A stretch of 6,075 bases of DNA, from positions 1 through 6,075 of the forward strand of contig JACNJG010000195.1 of the NCBI GenBank assembly GCA_014382685.1, written 5' to 3'. The notes under the pieces are model-generated. The model was not told the DNA's origin. It ran no database searches and saw nothing but the letters and a program-made list of their open reading frames with translations. The DNA comes from Candidatus Cloacimonadota bacterium. Lineage in GTDB: Bacteria; Cloacimonadota; Cloacimonadia; JGIOTU-2. Positions within the stretch are counted from its first letter, which is position 1; each line of letters opens with the position of its first letter. Shown one piece after another: positions 1 through 6,075 of this stretch. Both the position numbers and the translations under genes were made by a program.

Positions 1-43
1 GATTTTAGATTGAAGATTTTGCCATCTTCTTAAATTCTAAATC
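1..43. repeat. Imperfect inverted repeat, possible weak terminator
   Basis: The inner arms GAAGAT (12-17) and ATCTTC (24-29) form a 6-bp stem with a 6-nt loop. The outer arms GATTT (1-5) and AAATC (39-43), plus AGA (7-9) against TCT (36-38), extend it with bulges. It lies about 100 nt beyond the mltG stop, where an operon end could be. A U-tract for the leftward transcript would fall outside the window, and none follows on the rightward side. It may be a terminator, or only a chance fold in AT-rich sequence. Confidence 0.2.
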
Positions 44-70
44 GTTAACGAACATCAATAAAGAACACAC

Positions 71-98
71 AATTTCAATTTTCTAATTTCAATTTTCA
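71..98. repeat. Two-copy 14-bp tandem direct repeat
   Basis: AATTTCAATTTTC occurs at 71-83 and again at 85-97, a 14-bp period with 13 of 14 bases identical between the copies. Each unit itself contains the near-duplicate AATTTC/AATTTTC, so this is low-complexity sequence probably produced by replication slippage. No function is suggested. Confidence 0.6.
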
Positions 99-146
99 TC
101 AAGAATTATTCGTAAAATATTTATAATTCACCATTACCCACCTGCT

Positions 147-1118
147 CTATATCCTATTAAGTTTCTTAAGATGTTCTCTATATGTTTTTGAAAATATATG
201 CCTCTTGTTCTTGCCTGCAAAGAAGAATAAGTAATCTGTTTCCTGTGGGTGCAATGCAGCAAGAATTGACTGAATTCCGGGATTGCATATCGGAGTCGGT
301 GGAAGCCCTCTATATAAATATGTATTATAATCCGATTTGATCTTAAGGTCTTCATAATATATTTTTTTCCTGGAAATCCGATTTAATTCCAGAGCATAAG
401 CAACAGTTGGATCTGCCTGAAGGCGCATCTTCTCTTTCAATCTTTTATTATACACTCCCGCAATGAGAGGTCGCTCATCATCAAAAATTGCTTCCCTCTC
501 GACGATCGATGCCATGATAACTACATCAAACAATGAATCAAAGGAAATTGGATTCGGGTGGACATTCTCGAACTGGAGAAAAAAATTATCAACCATCATT
601 TGAATGATATATTTCTCATCCGCAAAATAAGGAATGTGATATGTTTCAGGAAAAAGAAAACCCTCGAGATTCTGAATCGGTAATCCTAAGCTGTCAACAA
701 ATGAGGAATCAGTACAGAGTGACATAAAAGTTGTGTAATCAGCCAATTCCTGACGTGCGAGCAAACTTGCTATACGCCAAACTGTATATCCTTCAGGAAC
801 AGTAACACGATTGGTCACCACCTCCCCGCTTGTAAGCTTATGAAGCACATCTAAAAAGGAATATTTTCCTGTAAAATTGAATTTGCCGTACTTTAGTTGT
901 TTCTCGGCAGGTAGCAATTTATTAACAACAAGAAAAAGTGTTGCAGAATGAATGATCTCCTTTTGCTCCAGCTTTTTTGCGATCTGAAACACAGAAGACC
1001 CTTTTGAGATTTCTATTGTTTTATTAAGAATGGGATATTCAATGTATAAGCTGGTAATAGTGTAATATACAAAATACAAAAATACGAGAATTAATAATAT
1101 GAAAAATACTTTTCTCAT
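147..1118 (-). CDS. mltG: Endolytic murein transglycosylase MltG (YceG-like)
   Basis: This is a 323-residue inner-membrane lytic transglycosylase that cleaves nascent glycan strands in the periplasm and is thought to set the end of peptidoglycan polymerisation. Residues 4-23 form one N-terminal membrane anchor. Residues about 32-105 match the LysM-like domain, and the YceG catalytic domain follows to the C-terminus. Family landmarks are LEGFLFPETY (151-160), ASIVEREA (203-210, with Glu207 the likely catalytic acid equivalent to E. coli Glu218), RLQADPTVAY (232-241) and YNTYLYRGLPPTPICNPG (264-281). Length is close to the family norm (E. coli about 340), with no truncation. The ATG lies 6 nt after the ruvX stop and has no recognisable Shine-Dalgarno sequence upstream, so translation probably depends on coupling to ruvX. 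ruvX-mltG adjacency also occurs in Firmicutes. The family assignment is very secure; the catalytic residue number is inferred from motif alignment. Confidence 0.96.
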   Translation of the reverse strand: MRKVFFILLILVFLYFVYYTITSLYIEYPILNKTIEISKGSSVFQIAKKLEQKEIIHSATLFLVVNKLLPAEKQLKYGKFNFTGKYSFLDVLHKLTSGEVVTNRVTVPEGYTVWRIASLLARQELADYTTFMSLCTDSSFVDSLGLPIQNLEGFLFPETYHIPYFADEKYIIQMMVDNFFLQFENVHPNPISFDSLFDVVIMASIVEREAIFDDERPLIAGVYNKRLKEKMRLQADPTVAYALELNRISRKKIYYEDLKIKSDYNTYLYRGLPPTPICNPGIQSILAALHPQETDYLFFFAGKNKRHIFSKTYREHLKKLNRI

Positions 1119-1124
1119 TGAATA

Positions 1125-1574
1125 TTATTTTTCGTTATGATGTTCGAGATAATCCTTCAAAAGCAAAGATGCAGCGAGTTGATCAACTTTATCCCTGTTT
1201 TTCTTAAGTCTCTTGTTTGCCTGGTTCAGAAGGCGAATTGCAGATTTCGTTGTATAGGATTCATCCCATAAATTGATTGGAATTGAAATATGATTTGCGA
1301 GCATAGCAATAAATTTATTTATCTCTTTCGATTTTTTTGACTCTGTGCCATCATCATTTAATGGATTCCCAACAATTAGCACTCCCACATCATGATCCTT
1401 GATCATTCCTACGATCTCTTTCACTAAATCGGGAGTTTTTCTTGTATCGATCGTACAAAAGGGAAAGGTAATGAGTTGCTCCGGATCAGACAGAGCGACC
1501 CCGATACGCCGTTCCCCATAATCCAATGCCATTAACCGTTTCAATTCTATGCTACTCTTCCGGTTCAGTATCAT
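1125..1574 (-). CDS. ruvX: RuvX/YqgF-type RNase H-fold nuclease (putative pre-16S rRNA / Holliday junction nuclease)
   Basis: This is a cytoplasmic YqgF-family nuclease, linked in other bacteria to maturation of the 16S rRNA 5' end and to Holliday-junction resolution. Numbered from the ATG at 1574, it has LMALDYGERRIGVALSDP (14-31, acidic Asp18), IVGNPLNDDGTES (67-79), WDESYTT (103-109, Glu105) and KVDQLAA (129-135, Asp131). These are the three acidic active-site positions and the PLN.DGTE loop of the family. The start is uncertain. The ATG at 1574 gives 149 residues, overlaps the upstream gene by 23 nt and has AAGG abutting the start codon, too close to act as a normal ribosome site. A TTG at 1544-1542 begins exactly where family proteins usually start (M-K-R-L-M-A-L-D-Y-G). 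It gives 139 residues (E. coli 138), lies 7 nt after the upstream stop and has GGAAGAG upstream. I list the longer form but think the TTG form at least as likely. Confidence 0.93.
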   Translation of the reverse strand: MILNRKSSIELKRLMALDYGERRIGVALSDPEQLITFPFCTIDTRKTPDLVKEIVGMIKDHDVGVLIVGNPLNDDGTESKKSKEINKFIAMLANHISIPINLWDESYTTKSAIRLLNQANKRLKKNRDKVDQLAASLLLKDYLEHHNEK

Positions 1575-1902
1575 CCTTGTGACATTTCTCGACAGGAGTG
1601 TGCCTTTCTTTTTGAAGCATCTTTATATCTTCAATTTTACACTTGATATCTTCTATCGCTTGCTTTATCTCATCAACTTCTTTGAACACATCGGCAATAT
1701 AGGAATCGTTGAGAAATTCCTTTTTCTTGCTATACACATATTCTCCAATATCTTTCATGTTGCCGTTTATCTTTGCATTTTTCTGAGCAATATCAAGTTT
1801 TAATTTTGATATTTTTGCAACGACCTCTGCCTTATTTGCAACCTTTGAAAGCACATTGCCGACTTCACTTTTTACTTTTTTTAACATTTCTTTAGTTTCC
1901 AT
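1552..1902 (-). CDS. Small coiled-coil protein of unknown function, first gene of the ruvX-mltG operon
   Basis: This 116-residue, highly charged protein is predicted to be almost entirely helical. It has no signal peptide or membrane segment, so it is probably cytoplasmic. Heptad-like patterns of I, L and V with K and E cover residues about 8-46 and 68-95, and a short link including GEYVYSKKKEF (53-63) joins them into a likely helical hairpin. The tail (96-116) is hydrophilic and ends in acidic residues. It resembles the coiled-coil part of small Firmicutes-type proteins that carry a C-terminal zinc ribbon, but only two cysteines are present (88 and 107), so no ribbon can form. The start is well supported by GGAGGT 8 nt upstream and a good promoter. 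The stop TAG at 1554-1552 lies inside or just before the ruvX start, suggesting co-translation. I do not recognise the family, and the function is unknown. Confidence 0.8.
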   Translation of the reverse strand: METKEMLKKVKSEVGNVLSKVANKAEVVAKISKLKLDIAQKNAKINGNMKDIGEYVYSKKKEFLNDSYIADVFKEVDEIKQAIEDIKCKIEDIKMLQKERHTPVEKCHKDDTEPEE

Positions 1903-1910
1903 CTATGGTT

Positions 1911-1916
1911 ACCTCC
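1911..1916 (-). promoter_or_regulatory. Shine-Dalgarno site of the coiled-coil gene
   Basis: GGAGGT on the minus strand lies 8 nt before the ATG at 1902-1900 and fixes that start. It is the strongest ribosome site of the leftward operon; ruvX and mltG have weak or no sites of their own. Confidence 0.8.
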
Positions 1917-1923
1917 ACGCAAA

Positions 1924-1951
1924 ATAATATTTTCATCAATCATGATGTCAA
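1924..1951 (-). promoter_or_regulatory. Sigma70-like promoter of the leftward operon
   Basis: On the minus strand a perfect -35 box TTGACA (1951-1946) and a near-consensus -10 box TATTAT (1929-1924) are separated by 16 nt. Transcription should begin near 1920-1916, only 15-20 nt before the ATG of the coiled-coil gene, so the Shine-Dalgarno site would sit at or near the very 5' end of the message. The spacer contains a small inverted repeat, CATCA (1934-1938) against TGATG (1943-1947), which could be an operator half-site pair or chance. The boxes are visible directly; promoter activity is inferred, and the consensus used by this host's sigma factor is not known. Confidence 0.55.
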
Positions 1952-2012
1952 TAATTTCGGGAACTGTAAAAAGTCAAGAATACCAAAAAACTGAAGAAAA
2001 AATTGATTTCAC

Positions 2013-2045
2013 TTGACAACAAAACCATGAGAACAATTTTTTAAT
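2013..2045 (+). promoter_or_regulatory. Candidate promoter region of the C25 protease gene
   Basis: A perfect TTGACA lies at 2013-2018, but no good -10 box follows at 16-18 nt, where the sequence is a T-run. The nearest weak match, TTTAAT at 2040-2045, has a 21-nt spacer, longer than usual. The stretch to the start codon is very AT-rich. This is the most likely promoter area for the rightward gene because nothing else lies between it and the divergent operon, but the exact boxes are uncertain. Confidence 0.25.
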
Positions 2046-2093
2046 CAAATTTTTTTGAATAAACTAATTTTTAAAAAATAAAGATCAAAAATC

Positions 2094-2099
2094 GGAGGT
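2094..2099 (+). promoter_or_regulatory. Shine-Dalgarno site of the C25 protease gene
   Basis: GGAGGT lies 5 nt before the ATG at 2105 (6 nt counted from GGAGG). It supports this start, which is immediately followed by a typical signal peptide. Confidence 0.85.
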
Positions 2100-2104
2100 T
2101 TTCG

Positions 2105-5100
2105 ATGAAGAAAACATTGGTGTTAGTTCTGCTGTTCACGTTTGTGGCTTCACTGGCTTTTTCCAGCAGTTCACGTATTGCTTTGGACAAAGCAGAAACT
2201 AAATTTGAAATCACTGAGAATTCCTATTATAATTTAGATATTACTTTTGAATTTTCAGAAATTACTACTCTGGACGTGTTGTCCGAAAACGAAGTTTTTA
2301 CTGAACTCCGGATTCCGGGCGGTTACTCAATTGGAGAAATTGGTTCTCCAAAACTCCCGGCAATCAAAAAACTGATTGAAATTCCCTTTGGCGCTGAAGT
2401 TTCTATTAACGTTCTCGATTATACAATCAGCGAATATGATCTTTCAGATCATCAAATATACAACAAGATCATGCCGGTGCAACCCTCACTTTCCAAAAGT
2501 ACAGACCCATCTACAGTTCCATTTGAATTCAATGAAGACGAGTATGCAGTGAATGCCTACAATGAAGAGGAGCTTGCATCAGTTGAAGTACTCGGCACAT
2601 TACGCGGTCTTCGTTTAGCCCAGTTGGTCGTTGCACCTGTTCGTTATAATCCAGTTAAAGGGAAAATTAAATTTTATAATAGTATAACAGTTCAGGTCAC
2701 ATTTCACAATCCTGACATTGCAGAGACCGAATACATCAAAGCTTCTACCTATTCTCCATACTATAATGTAATTACCGAGAGAATCTTCAACGGTGGAAGT
2801 CGCGACTACCCTGCCAATCCTGACCTTGTTACCTATCCTGTGAAATATCTCATTGTTGCCAATAGAATGTTCGAGGCAACTCTTGAAGATTTCATTGAAT
2901 GGAAAACTCAAAAAGGGTTTGAAGTTATCGTTGGTTATACAGATATAATCGGAAGTACTGCAAATCAAATTAAAACATGGGTTCACGATCAGTATAATGC
3001 AGGAACTCCTACAGATCCGGCTCCAAGCTTCGTGCTTTTTGTCGGTGATACAGGACAGGTGGTTTCAGAAACAGGTTCTTCCACAAACAAAGTCACAGAC
3101 CTCTATTATTGCAGCGTAGATGGCGATATGTTCCCGGAAATGTATTATGGAAGATTTTCTGCAACGACAACCGGGCAGCTTCAAACTCAAATCGACAGAA
3201 CTATATATTATGAAAAGTATGAATTCACCGATCCTTCATTTTTGGATAATGTAACACTCATAGCAGGCGCTGATGCCTCCCATAATCCCAGTCATGGTCA
3301 ACCCACAGTTTTATATGGTACTGATAATTATTTTAATACAGCTCACGGATTTGTTGATGTTCATTTATATCTCACTTCACCTTATGACGGATGTTATGAC
3401 ACCATTAATGATGGCGTTAGTATGATTAACTATACAGCTCATGGAAGCCAAACAAGCTGGAGCAATCCAAGTATGACCCAAACCATGGTAAATAATCTTA
3501 CAAATGTTGGTAAATATACACTTGCAATTGGAAACTGCTGTTTGAGCGGTGACTTTGGTTATGGAGAGTGCTTTGGTGAAACATGGGCACGAGCAACTGA
3601 TAACACCACAGGTGAACCGACAGGAGCGATTGGTTATATAGCTTCTGCTCCGTCATCATACTGGCATGAAGATGTGTACTGGTCAGTAGGAGCATTTCCA
3701 TTTGTAGGAAATGGTGTAACTCCCACATACGATGAAACTTCATGGGGGGCTTATGATGCTCCGTTTGTGAGCGACTATGTGTGCCAGGATGCCATGGCTT
3801 TCGTAGGCAATCTTGCAGTTACAGAAGCTGCGAATCTGGGCTATCCACAGCATACAACACCTCTCTACTACTGGCAGGCATACAACCTTCTTGGTGACCC
3901 CTCTGTAGTCGTATATATGACTCAGGGTTTAACGAATCCTGTCACCTTCCCGGGTCTGATTCTAATTGGTACAACCAGTTTTACAGTACAGGCAGAAGAA
4001 GGTTCCTATGTTGCAATTTCAATGAATGGTGTGCTTCACGGCACAGCACTTGCTGATGCCTTCGGCAATGCGGTCGTTACTCTTGATCCTCCTTTTACTA
4101 CTGCCGGAACTGCTGACATCGTTGTAACAAAACCACAATACCAGCCGGTTCTTACTACAGTCCTTGTTGCTACTCCCGCAGTGGTCAATATTACACCCAG
4201 CTCAATACCCATCAATACATTAACTGATGTTACAATTGATGTATTTGAAGACGATGGCACGACCCCCATTCCCAATGTGAATATTCTTATCACCGGACCT
4301 GGCGTGTATGGAACGACTTCAGGTATAACAAATGCTTCCGGAAGCTGTACCCTAAATTTCGGCGGTGAATACGGTGGCGCAGAGATCCTTAATGTGATAG
4401 GATGGAGAACAGGTGATAGCTATAATCTTGTCGAAGAACCCTTTGCCATCACAGGCGGAATGGACCTGACAAATCCTGCAATATGGCTTACAACAAATTT
4501 TGGTCTTGAGGATACTTTTGGCTTGAATTTACCTGGTACTGTACTCTTTTCTCAGGATGAACCCGGCTGTACTTATTGCCTCCACATTGTTGCTAAGGAC
4601 TCAACGATATATTCTTCAGAAGATCAGATAACCTATACCCCGACCGTAATAACAGATGTCTTAGCAGGCATTATGAAATCCGGTTATAATATGTATCAGG
4701 AAACCTTCACGACTATCGAGGTATTCGGTACTGTATCAGGTATTGTTACAGATTCTGACAACGGAGTTGCAATTGCCAATGCTGAAGTACGCTTCTATGA
4801 GCAAGGTGGAGATCCTAACGAACCACCTCTCTTCAGTGATGAAACGGATGCAACAGGTTTTTACGAAATAACAACTGAATATCCAGTTGATTACTATGAC
4901 ATATATATTGATAAATGGGGATGTGATCCCTACCAGGAATTAGGATTCTTCCTCAACTATGGTGCAAACACTCATAATATTGTTATTGATCCTGGAGAAA
5001 CCAGCATGGTTTCAGGACAACTTATAGATGACTTCCTCGTACTTGGTTCCGGCACACTTTCCTATTATCGTAGTGACAATGGAGAAGAATATGCAACCGT

Positions 5101-6075
5101 AGGTGTCACAGGCGGAACTTACGAAGTCATCCTTCCAAATTTTACTTATGATATTTATGTTGCTTCTCCCGGACATGTCCCATATTCCGGCACTTTAATC
5201 GTCGAAGGAGATATGATCATAAACTACCATCTTGGAAATGCTGCGATCTTTGCGGATTTCGAGCTGGATGATGGCGATTTTGTCAGTAATGATACAAACG
5301 GCTGGCAGTGGGGTGTTCCTTCCGGTGGCGAAATTTTCGCTCACTCCGGTACTCATTGCTGGGCTACTGTGATAGATGGTTATTATGGCACTGATAATGC
5401 TGATTGGACCCTTGATTCTCCCGAATTCTCCATAAGCGGCAGCGGTATGCTGACATTCTGGCATTATTATGATTTCGAGGGCTCATACACTTATTGGGAT
5501 GGTGGTAATGTATCTATCTCGACAAACGGTGGTACAACCTTTGAAGTCATTACACCTTTAGGTGGATATACCGGTACGATCAGCGCTCTGGGTGAACCCG
5601 GCTTCGGTGGTAGTATTGATGAATGGGAACAGGTCGAGTTCGATATCAACGGCTATACAGGTGATAATGCAATACTACGCTGGCACTTTGGTTCAGACAC
5701 CTCACTCCATGATTTCTGGGGCTGGTATATTGACGATGTGCTCTATGGCGATCCTACTACAAGTTATCCCATTCCAATTTATGATAATGACCCCGAACAT
5801 CAGATAGTTACTACAAAACTTCAACAGAACTTCCCGAATCCTGTTCTCAACTCCACGACCATCTCTTTCATGCTGCCCGTAAATGCATCCAAAGCTGAAT
5901 TGAAAATATACAACATCAAAGGTCAGCTGGTACAATCCTTTATGCCTGATGTATCCAACGGTCCTCTTCACGAGGTTCTGTGGGACGGCAAGGATATGAC
6001 TGAAAAGCCGGTTGCCAATGGAATATATTTCTATAGATTAACGACCGATAATAAAGAAATAATTAGAAAAATGAT
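2105..6075 (+). CDS. Secreted gingipain-like C25 cysteine protease with C-terminal type IX-type sorting domain (3' end outside window)
   Basis: A large exported endopeptidase, open for 1323 codons to the window edge. Residues 1-20 are a signal peptide (MKK, hydrophobic core, probable cleavage after Ala-Phe-Ser20). Residues about 30-225 match the C25 propeptide (GEIGSPKLPA). The catalytic domain covers about 245-605: FVLFVGD (309-315), DGDMFPEMYYGRFS (339-352), QIDRTIYYE, NYTAHGSQTSW with His446, GNCCLSGDFG with nucleophile Cys479, and the closing LGDPS (596-600). The His-to-Cys distance of 33 equals RgpB His211/Cys244. A gingipain-type Ig-like domain follows (about 606-690), then an Ig-like domain (693-790), a beta domain with CTYC (822-825), two carboxypeptidase-regulatory-like domains (about 873-962 and 963-1045), a MAM/jelly-roll-like domain (about 1047-1215, ending WYIDDVLYG) and a FlgD-like sorting domain from 1239. 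The product probably acts at the cell surface or outside the cell in protein breakdown. P1 specificity (Arg, Lys or other) cannot be read from the sequence. The gene is monocistronic as far as can be seen. Confidence 0.94.
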   Translation, partial: MKKTLVLVLLFTFVASLAFSSSSRIALDKAETKFEITENSYYNLDITFEFSEITTLDVLSENEVFTELRIPGGYSIGEIGSPKLPAIKKLIEIPFGAEVSINVLDYTISEYDLSDHQIYNKIMPVQPSLSKSTDPSTVPFEFNEDEYAVNAYNEEELASVEVLGTLRGLRLAQLVVAPVRYNPVKGKIKFYNSITVQVTFHNPDIAETEYIKASTYSPYYNVITERIFNGGSRDYPANPDLVTYPVKYLIVANRMFEATLEDFIEWKTQKGFEVIVGYTDIIGSTANQIKTWVHDQYNAGTPTDPAPSFVLFVGDTGQVVSETGSSTNKVTDLYYCSVDGDMFPEMYYGRFSATTTGQLQTQIDRTIYYEKYEFTDPSFLDNVTLIAGADASHNPSHGQPTVLYGTDNYFNTAHGFVDVHLYLTSPYDGCYDTINDGVSMINYTAHGSQTSWSNPSMTQTMVNNLTNVGKYTLAIGNCCLSGDFGYGECFGETWARATDNTTGEPTGAIGYIASAPSSYWHEDVYWSVGAFPFVGNGVTPTYDETSWGAYDAPFVSDYVCQDAMAFVGNLAVTEAANLGYPQHTTPLYYWQAYNLLGDPSVVVYMTQGLTNPVTFPGLILIGTTSFTVQAEEGSYVAISMNGVLHGTALADAFGNAVVTLDPPFTTAGTADIVVTKPQYQPVLTTVLVATPAVVNITPSSIPINTLTDVTIDVFEDDGTTPIPNVNILITGPGVYGTTSGITNASGSCTLNFGGEYGGAEILNVIGWRTGDSYNLVEEPFAITGGMDLTNPAIWLTTNFGLEDTFGLNLPGTVLFSQDEPGCTYCLHIVAKDSTIYSSEDQITYTPTVITDVLAGIMKSGYNMYQETFTTIEVFGTVSGIVTDSDNGVAIANAEVRFYEQGGDPNEPPLFSDETDATGFYEITTEYPVDYYDIYIDKWGCDPYQELGFFLNYGANTHNIVIDPGETSMVSGQLIDDFLVLGSGTLSYYRSDNGEEYATVGVTGGTYEVILPNFTYDIYVASPGHVPYSGTLIVEGDMIINYHLGNAAIFADFELDDGDFVSNDTNGWQWGVPSGGEIFAHSGTHCWATVIDGYYGTDNADWTLDSPEFSISGSGMLTFWHYYDFEGSYTYWDGGNVSISTNGGTTFEVITPLGGYTGTISALGEPGFGGSIDEWEQVEFDINGYTGDNAILRWHFGSDTSLHDFWGWYIDDVLYGDPTTSYPIPIYDNDPEHQIVTTKLQQNFPNPVLNSTTISFMLPVNASKAELKIYNIKGQLVQSFMPDVSNGPLHEVLWDGKDMTEKPVANGIYFYRLTTDNKEIIRKM
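5819..6075 (+). other. FlgD-like / Por-type C-terminal sorting domain of the C25 protease
   Basis: Residues 1239-1323 begin with LQQNFPNP (1239-1246), continue with ELKIYNIKGQLV (1265-1276) and end with WDGKD (1293-1297) and ANGIYFYRL (1304-1312), followed by a basic KEIIRKM tail. This order is that of the type A sorting domain that takes proteins through the type IX secretion system, where it is usually removed on the cell surface. The window stops in the codon after Met1323. Such domains normally end two to six residues after this K-M/K-I motif, so almost all of the protein is present. Confidence 0.88.

Larger units (their letters stand above)
1..146. other. AT-rich non-coding region downstream of mltG
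   Basis: No convincing gene lies between the left edge of the window and the mltG stop codon. The sequence is strongly AT-rich and holds a 14-bp tandem repeat, an imperfect inverted repeat at 1-43 and a 7-bp AT-only inverted repeat (103-109 against 123-129, with a 13-nt loop). None of these is followed by a clear T-run in the direction of mltG transcription, so no intrinsic terminator can be called with confidence. The plus-strand frame from position 1 is open for ten codons to a TAA at 31-33; this could be the end of a gene lying to the left, but nothing supports it. Confidence 0.5.

Noticed and set aside
21..60. Short minus-strand frame of about 16 codons starting ATG-TTC near position 55
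   Set aside because: Too short, with no ribosome site and no conserved feature.
103..129. AT-only inverted repeat GAATTAT...ATAATTC just after mltG as a terminator
   Set aside because: The stem has one G-C pair, the loop is 13 nt and no T-run follows in the direction of mltG transcription, so it is unlikely to terminate.
134..355. 73-codon minus-strand frame overlapping the end of mltG
   Set aside because: It lies almost wholly inside mltG in another frame, with no recognisable family and no ribosome site. It is a shadow of mltG.
1549..1803. 84-codon plus-strand frame opposite the coiled-coil gene
   Set aside because: Its F/I/L-rich translation is what the reverse strand of a K/E-rich coding sequence gives. 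The minus-strand gene has a strong ribosome site and promoter.
2037..2080. T- and A-rich tract upstream of the protease as a terminator or riboswitch
   Set aside because: No G-C stem precedes the T-runs and no conserved riboswitch elements are seen. It is best explained as an AT-rich promoter region.
2615..2986. 123-codon minus-strand frame
   Set aside because: Antisense to the propeptide and early catalytic part of the C25 protease, whose plus-strand frame is uninterrupted and family-matched.
3498..4293. Minus-strand frames at 3498-3743 and 4036-4293
   Set aside because: Antisense to the protease catalytic and Ig-like domains. Their low-complexity translations show no family features.
5195..5971. 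Frames at 5195-5464 (-), 5562-5807 (+) and 5702-5971 (-)
   Set aside because: All lie within the MAM-like and sorting-domain part of the protease in other frames. They are short and have no support of their own.

Overview
The window looks like a chromosomal segment of an AT-rich, Gram-negative-type bacterium that uses a type IX-like secretion route. The evidence is a large secreted gingipain-family (C25) protease whose C-terminus is a FlgD-like/Por-type sorting domain, next to a murein-processing gene typical of the core genome. Such proteins are known from Bacteroidota and from neighbouring or candidate phyla such as Cloacimonadota, KSB1 and Marinimicrobia. The style of the domains makes a Cloacimonadota-like host my best guess, but this is inference. 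No rRNA, tRNA, mobile element, CRISPR array or prophage signal was seen.

Layout. Positions 1-146 are an AT-rich non-coding tail downstream of the leftward operon, with a short tandem repeat and weak inverted repeats. Positions 147-1902 hold a compact three-gene operon on the minus strand, read in the order small coiled-coil protein (1902-1552), RuvX/YqgF (1574 or 1544 to 1125) and MltG endolytic murein transglycosylase (1118-147). The genes overlap or are separated by 6-7 nt. Positions 1903-2104 are a divergent intergenic region with a strong sigma70-like promoter for the leftward operon, a weaker candidate for the rightward gene, and a good Shine-Dalgarno sequence on each side. Positions 2105-6075 are one uninterrupted rightward reading frame of 1323 codons that runs off the window edge, apparently only a few codons before its natural end.

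How the genes relate. RuvX and MltG are conserved housekeeping functions (rRNA/DNA processing nuclease; terminator of glycan-strand elongation), and their adjacency recurs in distant bacteria. The coiled-coil protein leading the operon is of unknown function. The rightward gene is transcribed independently. It encodes a multidomain exoprotease: signal peptide, C25 propeptide, catalytic domain with an intact His-Cys dyad, several Ig-like or carboxypeptidase-regulatory-like beta domains, a MAM/jelly-roll-like domain and the sorting domain. It probably acts at the cell surface or outside the cell in protein degradation, and has no visible functional link to the leftward operon. I found no clearly new biological system. 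The most notable items are the architecture of the protease, the start-site ambiguity of ruvX and the conserved-looking but unidentified coiled-coil gene.
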